Positions 1 through 6,689 of a stretch of 6,703 bases of DNA are shown piece by piece. Source of the DNA: Pedobacter sp. (GTDB lineage Bacteria; Bacteroidota; Bacteroidia; Sphingobacteriales; Sphingobacteriaceae); NCBI GenBank assembly GCA_028287885.1, contig JAQBOT010000316.1:1-6703 (forward strand), written 5' to 3'. The notes below the pieces were generated by a model that saw only the letters and a program-made list of their open reading frames with translations, was not told where the DNA came from and did not search any database. The translations under genes were made by a program, and so were the position numbers. Each line of letters opens with the position of its first letter. Within the stretch, counting starts at the first letter, position 1.

Positions 1-1229
1 TGTTCCCGAACAATCTTTTCGTTTTCTTGCAATGCTTTCAAAGTCTCTTCCTGAGATTTTTCCTTCTCCGCCTTGAAAATATTTATTCTATCTGCCAATG
101 CAAGAGATAGCAAAATTACTTCAATGGCAGTTCCAATTGGCATAGTATAATTGGTGTAATTATTATAAGGTAAGATCCCCAAATTACGCAACACAAATAA
201 GACTATTCCTGCGAAAAACATGGTCCATGCCAATAGAAAAAACTTTGCTGGTCTATATCCATTCCGCGAAAGCTTTATTATGACGATATAAGTACTAACC
301 GTTACAACTAAGGCACAAACATCAGTCATTCTATAACTTACAAGAGCATAGTCAAATAGTCGAACAATAATTGTCAGAGAATACAACAGGATTATCAACT
401 TAAATACTTTACCCATTATTGGCATTTTCTCTTTAATTCCTAAAAAAGAAAGTGCAAACAATGAAAAAGCAATGCCCCCCAGTGCATTAAATATAATTAT
501 GCCCATATTAAATAACACAGGTGAATTTGGAAAAATAAAACGGTAGGTATAACCTGACAAGGAGGTTTGAGTGAGCGCTATAAACAATGTATACAACACA
601 TAGTACAAATAGCTTATATCTTTAGTTGAGATAAATACGAAAGTGTTATAGAGGATCATGACCAATAATATCCCTATCAGCACACCCCATAGGAGGTCTC
701 GTGTAAGTTTGGTTTCTGCAACCTTTTGTGGCGTACCTAATACTAAGGGCAAAACCATCTGCTCATTGCTTTGAACTTTAAGATAGAATGTGGCGGTACT
801 GTGATTGGGAACTTTAACATCAAAAATAAAATCCTGATGTTTGTACTTTCTTTGATCAAAACGATTATTATCGCTTACTTTCTCTGATCGATATACGCCG
901 TTAACAGGATAATAAAACTCGCATACACCCAAAGTGGGATAGTCAAGACTAAGCAAAAGCTGATTTTCTGAGCTTTCATTATTAATCGTAAACCGCAACC
1001 AAAAAACCGATGTGCTTAATTGCAAGTTTGGAACCTGCGTGTGCGACTGAATAAACCCTGAGGACTTGCGGATCGAATTAAAATCAAGATGTTTAGTGGA
1101 ATCCTCCAGAATAGACACACTTTGGCCAATAACTATATTATCCCCTTTGAAAACAATGATCTTTTGAGCAAATCCCTTCGTTAAGAAAAGAACTTGGAGC
1201 AGTAAGACTAGTGAATAAAATTTTTTCAT
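1..1229 (-). CDS. 7TMR-DISM membrane sensor, N-terminal part (C-terminus beyond the window)
   Basis: The reading frame opens with ATG at 1229-1227 and stays open to base 1, giving 409 residues; the 3' part of the gene is outside the window. Residues 1-22 form a signal peptide (MKK, a leucine-rich core, likely cleavage near GFA-QK). Residues about 30-170 resemble the extracellular 7TMR-DISMED2 domain, with the hallmarks SVFWLRF (74-80) and LSLDYPTLG (93-101), and SNEQMVLPLVL (153-163) just before the membrane. Seven hydrophobic helices follow at about 180-200, 206-226, 239-263, 274-294, 301-318, 328-348 and 362-379, matching 7TMR-DISM_7TM. The visible end (LSLALADRIN, 374-383, then a charged coiled coil with ALQENEKIVRE) is typical of Bacteroidota versions that continue into a signalling helix and an output module, often a histidine kinase; that module is not seen here. 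The gene lies 34 bases after the E1-like gene and is probably co-transcribed with it. Family is clear; ligand and output are unknown. Confidence 0.9.
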   Translation of the reverse strand, partial: MKKFYSLVLLLQVLFLTKGFAQKIIVFKGDNIVIGQSVSILEDSTKHLDFNSIRKSSGFIQSHTQVPNLQLSTSVFWLRFTINNESSENQLLLSLDYPTLGVCEFYYPVNGVYRSEKVSDNNRFDQRKYKHQDFIFDVKVPNHSTATFYLKVQSNEQMVLPLVLGTPQKVAETKLTRDLLWGVLIGILLVMILYNTFVFISTKDISYLYYVLYTLFIALTQTSLSGYTYRFIFPNSPVLFNMGIIIFNALGGIAFSLFALSFLGIKEKMPIMGKVFKLIILLYSLTIIVRLFDYALVSYRMTDVCALVVTVSTYIVIIKLSRNGYRPAKFFLLAWTMFFAGIVLFVLRNLGILPYNNYTNYTMPIGTAIEVILLSLALADRINIFKAEKEKSQEETLKALQENEKIVRE

Positions 1230-1263
1230 TTTAAGCTGGGGAAAGTCTTGAGTAAGGCTCATC

Positions 1264-2394
1264 CTATGAAGGAGAAAATTCAAGTGTTTTATCCTTTATA
1301 ATTTCATCCAGATCTACATAATATCTTCCCGAATCACGGAATTGATCCAATAAAATTCGACGGCAAACATCAGTTGTAGCGGCTCCTCCTAAAGTAACAG
1401 AAGATGCCAATTGGGGCCATGTATTAATGGACTTTTTTACTTCGAGCATTGATGCCTTTAATCTGGGTGACATCGTATCGGCACCAATCATCTTAAGTAT
1501 ATAAGGAATTTTTTCTTCGTTTGTAAGATTCTTGATGCTCTCCGGATCAAGGCCATCCGCAAGCCCATGAAATATGGGCCTATCAGGCTCGAGATCAAAT
1601 CGTTCAACATCCAGCATTCCCCGGTCATTTGTATCCATTATAACGGGTATCTCTAATTCACGTGCTTTAAAGCGGCTGGTTATTTTTAGGTCCAATCCGT
1701 CACAAACTTCAATAAACAAGTCTAATTTACCTCCATCTAAAAAGAACTCATCAATATTACCTTCATTCAAGCCATCAACAAAGATTTTAACATTTAAAAA
1801 CGGGTCAATCTCAAGTATTTCACGGGCTGCTATGACGGTCTTATTTAGTCCCAGATTATGCACACCTGTTCGGATTCGGTTTAAATTGCTAAGTTCCGCA
1901 GTATCGAAATCAGCTAATCTGAGTTCTCCACAAGTACGCTCCATTGCAATTGTTAACGCTATAGATTGCCCTACCGACAATCCAACAATCCCAATTTTCT
2001 TTGTTTTAAGTATGCTTTGTTCCTCTGTTGTTATTTTGTTTCTGTTCCTGTTAGTTCGTACTTCAATAAATTCTTCTTCATCCAATAGGTGTACCATTCG
2101 TTGGTTCCAGGGATAGTAAACCCACACACCATATTCTGCAATCTCTTTTCCGGCTAAGTGTTTACTAACAAGTTCGGGGTATTCCTCTTCCCCAATTTGT
2201 ATGGAGGGGTTTTTACACTTAATAAGTTCCTGCAATTGAGCATACATTTCATCGCAAACAAAGGTGATTTTATCATCTTTGAATAGGCCGTTGAAAGTTG
2301 CTTTATCCTCGACATCATCTAATCGGAGTATGGTAGGTTTATGAGTATCTTTTGTATTCTTAAAATCCGCCAGAAAGCTTGATATGGTATTCAT
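1264..2394 (-). CDS. E1/ThiF-like adenylating enzyme, Rv1355c (MoeY)-type, stand-alone
   Basis: This 376-residue protein has an N-terminal extension of about 130 residues, including the motif VYYPWNQRMVHLL (92-104), followed by an E1-like Rossmann adenylation domain from about residue 130. The ATP-binding loop is GIVGLSVGQ (135-143), followed by DFD (162-164), the asparagine/arginine set SNLNRIR (169-175), GLNK with the conserved lysine (182-185), and EVCDGLDLK (229-237) in the place of the metal-binding aspartate region. Such enzymes activate a carboxylate, often a peptide or ubiquitin-like C-terminus, as an acyl-adenylate. The paired CxxC zinc motifs of MoeB and ThiF are absent: the only cysteines are 47, 60, 155, 231 and 344. 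As I recall the family, Rv1355c-type proteins are about twice this length and end in a nitroreductase domain; here the stop follows RYYVDLDEII, so that half is missing. ATG at 2394 is the first plausible start, 60 bases after the acyltransferase gene; an AGGAG lies about 25 bases upstream, too far to be a normal ribosome-binding site. The substrate is unknown. Cytoplasmic. Confidence 0.88.
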   Translation of the reverse strand: MNTISSFLADFKNTKDTHKPTILRLDDVEDKATFNGLFKDDKITFVCDEMYAQLQELIKCKNPSIQIGEEEYPELVSKHLAGKEIAEYGVWVYYPWNQRMVHLLDEEEFIEVRTNRNRNKITTEEQSILKTKKIGIVGLSVGQSIALTIAMERTCGELRLADFDTAELSNLNRIRTGVHNLGLNKTVIAAREILEIDPFLNVKIFVDGLNEGNIDEFFLDGGKLDLFIEVCDGLDLKITSRFKARELEIPVIMDTNDRGMLDVERFDLEPDRPIFHGLADGLDPESIKNLTNEEKIPYILKMIGADTMSPRLKASMLEVKKSINTWPQLASSVTLGGAATTDVCRRILLDQFRDSGRYYVDLDEIIKDKTLEFSPS

Positions 2395-2454
2395 AATTGA
2401 CTTTTTAAATAATAATATACTCCTAAAAAGGGCTAAGCAAAAAATTACTGGTTT

Positions 2455-3261
2455 TTAAAAAAAACTCAGTTCTCTCTCGACAATCTCACCTTTCAGGTAG
2501 CTTTGAGATGCTGATTCAATGGCTTTAGATAAATCCCACTTTTCTAGATTAGGAATCCGGAGTTCAAAATCAACTGTAATTTCCTTGTTCTTCAATTCAT
2601 TTAACCTTAGGCTATTAGGCTTTTCTCTCATTTGAAAAATCATGTTTTTATCTTCCTCATGGGCTCCGCTTAAAGTAGATACCTCGTGCAAAATCATAGC
2701 TGTTGCAATTAAATCCAATTTAGGATAATAAAAGGTCCCTTTATTACCAATACTGTCAACCAGGACCATCCCACAATTAACCACAGGCTTTACCGTATAT
2801 GGCGCGCATAATGCAAAGAGTGACTGTATACCGAGTTGTGAAGAAATTGCAATGAGCGTTCTTATCAGCAAAGGAGTTCCTATGCCATATCCCGCAAGTT
2901 TGTGTGAATTCCATAACCCGCATATTTCACCGGTTCCTAATTGGGCATAATTCCAAACGAGTTTGTGGATAGAAGGATCCAATAAACTGGTTGCTTGTTC
3001 TATTGGCAAAGGTTCCGTTCCACCGGCTACATGTACCCTAGCACCGCCAAAAACCTCCTTGCCATCTAAAGATTCTACAATAATTACAAAAGCATCGGGG
3101 TTTTTGGCCCAATTATTTTTAGATGAAGTAACTTTTGTGACACCAATGCTGGTTAAAACCTCAGTATGCCCCTGAATAAACATTTCGCAGGTTTGAGGCT
3201 CATCAATAGCTCTGAATGCTCTTATTCTTATTTCCGGCTTACCTTGTAATTCATTCTCCAT
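2455..3261 (-). CDS. GNAT-fold N-acyltransferase-like protein
   Basis: This 268-residue soluble protein has no signal peptide or membrane helix. The N-terminal part looks like an acyltransferase core: a first strand IRIRAF (11-16), a helix ending in LTSIGVTKV (36-44), and a strand pair AFVIIVES...GKEVFGGARVHV (57-78). The centre has GEICGLWNSHKLAGYGIG (111-128), where AGYGIG sits where GNAT proteins have the acyl-CoA pyrophosphate loop. It is followed by a long helix (129-142) and by SLFALCAPYTV (147-157) and NCGMVLVDSIG (162-172). The order resembles acyl-homoserine-lactone synthase and FeeM-type N-acyl amino acid synthases as well as ordinary GNATs, but no clear LuxI signature is present. 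A C-terminal region of about 90 residues after FYYPKLDLIATAM (177-189) is not recognised. The role is inferred as transfer of an acyl group from CoA or a carrier protein to an amine; substrates are unknown. It is the first clear gene of the minus-strand cluster. ATG at 3261 follows a run of T and A with no Shine-Dalgarno sequence, as is usual in Bacteroidota. Confidence 0.7.
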   Translation of the reverse strand: MENELQGKPEIRIRAFRAIDEPQTCEMFIQGHTEVLTSIGVTKVTSSKNNWAKNPDAFVIIVESLDGKEVFGGARVHVAGGTEPLPIEQATSLLDPSIHKLVWNYAQLGTGEICGLWNSHKLAGYGIGTPLLIRTLIAISSQLGIQSLFALCAPYTVKPVVNCGMVLVDSIGNKGTFYYPKLDLIATAMILHEVSTLSGAHEEDKNMIFQMREKPNSLRLNELKNKEITVDFELRIPNLEKWDLSKAIESASQSYLKGEIVERELSFF

Positions 3262-3304
3262 TAAAAAAATGCCTACTATTAAAATATTCTCCGAAGTTAG
3301 CCAT
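3251..3304 (-). CDS. possible 17-residue leader ORF overlapping the acyltransferase start
   Basis: ATG at 3304-3302 opens a 17-codon frame (MANFGEYFNSRHFFNGE) that ends in TGA at 3253-3251. It therefore overlaps the first 11 bases of the acyltransferase gene in another frame. The arrangement would allow translational coupling, with ribosomes ending at the TGA re-starting at the ATG 8 bases back. There is no ribosome-binding site to support it, and ORFs of this length arise easily by chance in AT-rich DNA. Nothing in the peptide is recognised. Confidence 0.18.
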   Translation of the reverse strand: MANFGEYFNSRHFFNGE

Positions 3305-3721
3305 TAGTTACAAAACCACTTGTTATTTTATAGGTAATAATAATAAAAACGAAGGATTTTTTATTGAAAGCGGGTATAAAAACATGTTTGTTTATGTATC
3401 AACAAGCTAAAAAGATGGTGTATTGCCTCGAATCAGGCGATCAATTAAAAAAAAATCAAATTTCCGCTCAGGATTACTTTGTATGGCTCTTATGTTACCT
3501 ATAGCCGTACCTAATAGTCCCGCTTTGAGTTGACATCGCTCACAGCTAACTAATTTGCCCCCGATTAATGTTGCTGAACGTATTGCTTTCTTTTGTACTT
3601 TTGTGTGCGGCCCTGATTTCTCTTTAGGTTTCACCACTCATAAATAAACTTCACCGGCCATTTTATATTTTCATCGTTCGGATAGGTGTGACTTTCCAAT
3701 AATTACTTTAACTCAAACAGC
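3262..3721. other. divergent intergenic region between acyltransferase and response regulator
   Basis: These 460 bases separate two outward-facing genes and must hold the promoter for each. The part next to the acyltransferase (about 3262-3420) is very AT-rich. I found no convincing Bacteroidota promoter pair (TTTG then TAnnTTTG) on either strand; the best plus-strand candidate, TACTTTAA at 3704-3711 with TTCG 23 bases upstream, is weak. Besides the two doubtful small ORFs (3251-3304 and 3407-3637), no RNA gene or clear repeat is visible. Confidence 0.5.
3407..3637 (-). CDS. doubtful small hypothetical protein (GTG start)
   Basis: A 76-codon open frame starts at GTG (3637-3635) and contains no internal ATG. 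The product would be basic at its N-terminus (MVKPKEKSGPHTKVQKK), with a single CxxC pair (C32, C35), a glycine-rich stretch LKAGLLGTAIGN (37-48) and a C-terminus ending RGNTPSF. I recognise no family. It lies in the same direction as the acyltransferase gene, 145 bases upstream of it, so it could be a first small gene of that cluster, or just an open frame in the divergent intergenic region. The lack of an ATG and of any recognisable motif keeps confidence low. Confidence 0.22.
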   Translation of the reverse strand: MVKPKEKSGPHTKVQKKAIRSATLIGGKLVSCERCQLKAGLLGTAIGNIRAIQSNPERKFDFFLIDRLIRGNTPSF

Positions 3722-4186
3722 ATGGTAGAGAAAAAAATAAATATACTTTATGTGGATGATGAAGAGAATAACTTGATTTCTTTTAAGGCTACATTCAGGC
3801 TAAAACACCATGTATTCACAGCCCTTAGCGGAGAGGAAGCCTTCAAGATATTGGAAACAAAACAGGTTGATATCATTATTACTGATCAGCGAATGCCGGC
3901 AATGACGGGTGTTGAGTTCTTGGAGAAAGTGATAGAAAAATACCCCGATCCAATAAGAATTCTACTAACCGGTTATGCAGACATGAATGCGGTGGTTGAT
4001 GCAGTTAATAAAGGAAAAATATTCCATTATGTGACCAAGCCATGGAATGAGGAAGAGTTAAATTTGACTATTAATAGGGCTTATGATAAGTATCTGGAAA
4101 AATCAAAATTAAAGGATACGAACGAAAAACTTGAAGTGTCAAACGATCAGTTAGAGTTTTTGTTGAGGCAAAGGCTACTTTCTTAA
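3722..4186 (+). CDS. single-domain response regulator (receiver protein with short coiled-coil tail)
   Basis: The 154-residue protein is one CheY-like receiver domain plus a short tail. The acidic pocket is in LYVDDEENN (9-17; D12, E14 or neighbours), the phosphoacceptor is D55 in TDQRMPAMTGVEFL (54-67), the switch threonine is T83 in LLTGYAD (81-87), and the conserved lysine is K106 in YVTKPW (103-108). The DQRMP and LLTGYAD wording is that of receivers found in RpfG-type and related regulators. After residue about 122 comes a charged coiled coil ending in NDQLEFLLRQRLLS (141-154). There is no DNA-binding, HD-GYP or GGDEF output domain, so it probably relays phosphate or acts by protein contact. 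The stop TAA is followed by non-coding DNA, so the short length is not an obvious frameshift. It is transcribed away from the sensor cluster; a pairing with the 7TMR-DISM protein is possible from position alone. No Shine-Dalgarno sequence precedes ATG 3722. Confidence 0.93.
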   Translation: MVEKKINILYVDDEENNLISFKATFRLKHHVFTALSGEEAFKILETKQVDIIITDQRMPAMTGVEFLEKVIEKYPDPIRILLTGYADMNAVVDAVNKGKIFHYVTKPWNEEELNLTINRAYDKYLEKSKLKDTNEKLEVSNDQLEFLLRQRLLS

Positions 4187-4208
4187 GTCCCGATTACGTA
4201 TTTACGTC

Positions 4209-4267
4209 CGGATAATCTCAGGATAAACAAGTGGCTTTTTTGGTCCACTTGAATCTGAGATAATCCG
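4209..4267. repeat. 59-base imperfect inverted repeat with two stem blocks
   Basis: The outer arms are CGGATAATCTCAG (4209-4221) and CTGAGATAATCCG (4255-4267), complementary at 12 of 13 positions. The inner arms CAAGTGG (4228-4234) and CCACTTG (4245-4251) match at 7 of 7. Between them is an asymmetric internal loop of 6 and 3 bases, and the apical loop (4235-4244) contains six T. It begins 23 bases after the response-regulator stop codon. No T-run follows it on either strand, so it is not a textbook intrinsic terminator; it may still end or stabilise the response-regulator mRNA. Confidence 0.75.
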
Positions 4268-4465
4268 TCATTAATCTCGTTTGTTTGCCGTTCCTTACGG
4301 AAAATCAATTTCTAATCGTGTTCCAGGATATTTTCCCTGCCCGAAATTAATTCTTCACTCTTACTATTGATGGTAATGGGTAAATAGCTAATAAGCCTTT
4401 GCGGGAATCATGGCGCCAGTTTGTACCGCACATTTGCAAGTATTCCCCTTCTTCAGCCTATTAAC
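4268..4465. other. non-coding stretch, nothing recognised
   Basis: About 200 bases between the inverted repeat and the terminator. Both strands are broken by stops; only chance frames of fewer than about 35 codons are seen. A small CCGT/ACGG hairpin lies near 4288-4300. No promoter, RNA gene or mobile-element end is evident. Confidence 0.5.
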
Positions 4466-4500
4466 AAAAAAGCCAGCAGTTATATATAACTCTGGCTTTT
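4466..4500 (-). terminator. intrinsic terminator of metG / tRNA-Arg
   Basis: AAAAGCCAG (4468-4476) pairs with CTGGCTTTT (4492-4500). Inside, after a single unpaired C at 4477, AGTTATATATAACT (4478-4491) is self-complementary and extends the stem. Read on the minus strand the hairpin runs into six T (4471-4466), a classical Rho-independent terminator starting 4 bases after the tRNA 3' end. On the plus strand the stem is followed by TTTTCTT, so it may also stop plus-strand transcripts. Confidence 0.9.
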
Positions 4501-4504
4501 CTTG

Positions 4505-4576
4505 TGGTCCCGACGAGAATCGAACTCATATCTAAAGTTTAGGAAACTTCTATTCTATCCGTTGAACTACGGGACC
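4505..4576 (-). tRNA. tRNA-Arg, anticodon CCT
   Basis: On the minus strand a 72-base cloverleaf folds fully. The acceptor GGTCCCG pairs with CGGGACC at 7 of 7. The D-stem is GTTC/GAAT, with a G-T pair. The anticodon stem GAAGT/ACTTT encloses the loop TTCCTAA with anticodon CCT, which reads AGG. The variable loop is AGAT, and the T-stem ATGAG/CTCGT encloses TTCGATT. The discriminator base is A at 4505. CCA is not encoded (the next bases are CAAG), so it must be added by nucleotidyltransferase. The 5' end is only 4 bases after the metG stop codon, suggesting the tRNA is cut from the metG transcript. Confidence 0.96.
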
Positions 4577-4580
4577 GACA

Positions 4581-6689
4581 CTATTTAATTACACTTCCAT
4601 TGCCGTGATTTTCTATAGGCGCAACAAAAGTAAGTTTTCCATCCGAATTTTCAGACATTAAAATCATTCCCTGCGATAATATTCCCTTAATCTCCCTTGG
4701 TGCCAGGTTGACAACTACGCTCACCTGTTTTCCAATAATTTCCTCAGGATTGAAATGTTCTGCAATCCCAGAAACCACGGTTCTTTCGTCTATACCTGTG
4801 TCTAAAGTTAATTTCAAAAGTTTCTTGGTTTTTTCAACCTTCTCGGCAGCTGTTATCGTTGCTACACGAATGTCAACAGCAGAAAAATCATCGAAATTGA
4901 TGTCCGGTTTGGCGGGTACTGCGACTGCATTTGCTAAAGTGTTATCAACCTTACTTTGGTTTAACTTTTCAATTTGGAATTGAACTTCATCATCTTCGAT
5001 CTTGCTAAACAACAAAACAGGGGCATTTAGTTGGTGCCCACGGATCAGTAAATCCATTTGTCCGGCATGATCCCATAAATGACCGCCATAGTTCAGCATT
5101 TTCATCAGCTTATCCGCTGTGAATGGCAGGAACGGTTCGATCAAGATCTCAATGGTAGCAACGATCTGCAGACTGATGTTCAAGATCGTTCTTACCCGAT
5201 CTTCATCGGTTTTGATTACCTTCCAAGGCTCTGTTTCGGCCAAATACTTATTACCCAGGCGCGCAACATTCATCACTTCTGACAATGCCTCACGGAAGCG
5301 GTAATTCTCAATAGAAGCACTGATCTTTGCAGGAAAGGCAGCCAAGTCATCAATTACCATTTGATCCTCAGGAGTAACAGTCATCAGCATAGGCACTTTT
5401 CCATCGAAGTACTTGTGCGTTAGCACTACTACACGGTTGATGAAATTACCCAAAACGGCAACAAGCTCATTGTTGTTTCTTGCCTGAAAATCCTTCCAGG
5501 TGAAATCATTATCCTTAGTCTCCGGCGCGGTCGCAGTTAATACGTAACGCAAGACATCCTGTTTGTCTTGGAACTCCAACAGGTATTCATTTAACCATAC
5601 AGCCCAATTTTTAGAGGTGGAGATCTTTTGACCTTCCAAATTTAAAAACTCATTGGCAGGCACGTTTTCAGCCAAAATGTAATCTCCATGCGCCATTAAC
5701 ATGGCAGGGAAAATAATACAATGAAAAACAATGTTGTCCTTACCTATGAAATGAACCAATTTGGTCTCCTCATCTTTCCAGTATTCTTCCCAATTTCCTT
5801 TCTCTACGGTATTCTGATTGATGTAAAACGTTTCTGCTTTTGGGTTCCAAACATCAAGCTTGGCGTAGTTGAATAGCTCTTTTGTAGCCGAGATGTAACC
5901 GATTGGCGCATCAAACCAAACATACAAAACCTTGCCTTTTGCATCTTTCAATGGGACCTTCACTCCCCAGTCCAGGTCTCTGGTCATTGCACGCGGCTGT
6001 AGGCCGGCGTTTAACCAACTTTGACACTGTCCGTATACATTCGGCTTCCATTCCTTGTGGCTTTCAATGTAGGTCCTTAATTGGCCCTCATACTTATCCA
6101 ATGGTAAAAACCAGTTTTTGGTTTCTTTCCGTACAGGCGGTTCACCGGATAAAGTTGATTTTGGGTTTATGAGATCAGTGGCATTAAGCGTGCTTCCGCA
6201 GTTTTCACATTGGTCGCCATATGCGTTCTCAAATCCGCAACGCGGACAAGTTCCGGTAATGTACCGGTCGGCGAGAAACTGCTGTGCTTTTTCATCGTAG
6301 TATTGTTCAGTCACTTCCTCGGTGAAGACGCCCTTATTGTATAAAGTTTCAAAGAATGAAGAGGCAGTCTGGTGGTGTGTTAGAGAAGACGTGCGGTGAT
6401 ATATGTCGAACGATATTCCAAATTCCTGGAATGAATCACCAATGATCTTATGGTATTTATCGACCACCTGTTGAGGCGTTATCCCTTCTTTTTTAGCTTT
6501 CAGAGTAATAGGAACACCATTTTCATCAGATCCGCAAACGAACTTAACATCCCTTTTATTTGCACGTAGATACCGCACATAAGTGTCGGCAGGTAAGTAA
6601 ACTCCAGCCAAATGGCCAATATGAACAGGTCCGTTGGTATAAGGCAAAGCAGCCGTTACGGTATATCTCTTTATTTTACTGTTATCCAA
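4581..6689 (-). CDS. metG: methionyl-tRNA synthetase (MetRS) with C-terminal tRNA-binding domain
   Basis: Cytoplasmic enzyme that charges tRNA-Met with methionine using ATP, needed for initiation and elongation. The 702-residue product has the class Ia signature HIGH at 23-26 in a Rossmann catalytic domain, a zinc knuckle with C148, C151, C161 and C164, and the second signature KISTS (355-359) in place of KMSKS. A helical anticodon-binding domain spans about 390-560 (LAETEPWK at 483-490), and an OB-fold EMAPII-like tRNA-binding domain lies at about 597-702. The length is normal for long bacterial MetRS and no key residue is missing. The start is TTG at 6689-6687, the only plausible initiator in view. 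The frame stays open upstream to the window edge at 6703, so a start a few codons further out cannot be excluded. The stop is TAG at 4583-4581, followed directly by tRNA-Arg(CCT) on the same strand and then a terminator. Confidence 0.98.
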   Translation of the reverse strand: MDNSKIKRYTVTAALPYTNGPVHIGHLAGVYLPADTYVRYLRANKRDVKFVCGSDENGVPITLKAKKEGITPQQVVDKYHKIIGDSFQEFGISFDIYHRTSSLTHHQTASSFFETLYNKGVFTEEVTEQYYDEKAQQFLADRYITGTCPRCGFENAYGDQCENCGSTLNATDLINPKSTLSGEPPVRKETKNWFLPLDKYEGQLRTYIESHKEWKPNVYGQCQSWLNAGLQPRAMTRDLDWGVKVPLKDAKGKVLYVWFDAPIGYISATKELFNYAKLDVWNPKAETFYINQNTVEKGNWEEYWKDEETKLVHFIGKDNIVFHCIIFPAMLMAHGDYILAENVPANEFLNLEGQKISTSKNWAVWLNEYLLEFQDKQDVLRYVLTATAPETKDNDFTWKDFQARNNNELVAVLGNFINRVVVLTHKYFDGKVPMLMTVTPEDQMVIDDLAAFPAKISASIENYRFREALSEVMNVARLGNKYLAETEPWKVIKTDEDRVRTILNISLQIVATIEILIEPFLPFTADKLMKMLNYGGHLWDHAGQMDLLIRGHQLNAPVLLFSKIEDDEVQFQIEKLNQSKVDNTLANAVAVPAKPDINFDDFSAVDIRVATITAAEKVEKTKKLLKLTLDTGIDERTVVSGIAEHFNPEEIIGKQVSVVVNLAPREIKGILSQGMILMSENSDGKLTFVAPIENHGNGSVIK

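Noticed and set aside
1574..2116. 180-codon open frame on the plus strand
   Set aside because: It is antisense inside the E1-like gene, serine-rich and low in complexity, with no domain; the minus-strand frame carries all the conserved motifs.
3394..3510. Plus-strand frame of 36 codons starting MYQQAKKMVYCLESGD
   Set aside because: Short, no recognisable motif, no ribosome-binding site, and antisense to another doubtful ORF.
3677..3711. Possible promoter TTCG-N23-TACTTTAA for the response regulator
   Set aside because: Both boxes deviate from the Bacteroidota consensus and the spacing is at the upper limit.
4290..4430. Minus-strand fragment reading GTRLEIDFP, like the end of a kinase ATPase domain
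   Set aside because: The similarity is a few residues with stops close by; too short to call a pseudogene.
4187..4513. GTCCCGA at 4188-4194 repeating part of the tRNA-Arg 3' end, as an integration site
   Set aside because: Only 7 bases match, and there is no integrase or other mobile-element gene in the window.
5903..6300. Overlapping plus-strand frames of 60-90 codons
   Set aside because: They lie antisense within metG, whose minus-strand frame has every MetRS motif; these are shadows.
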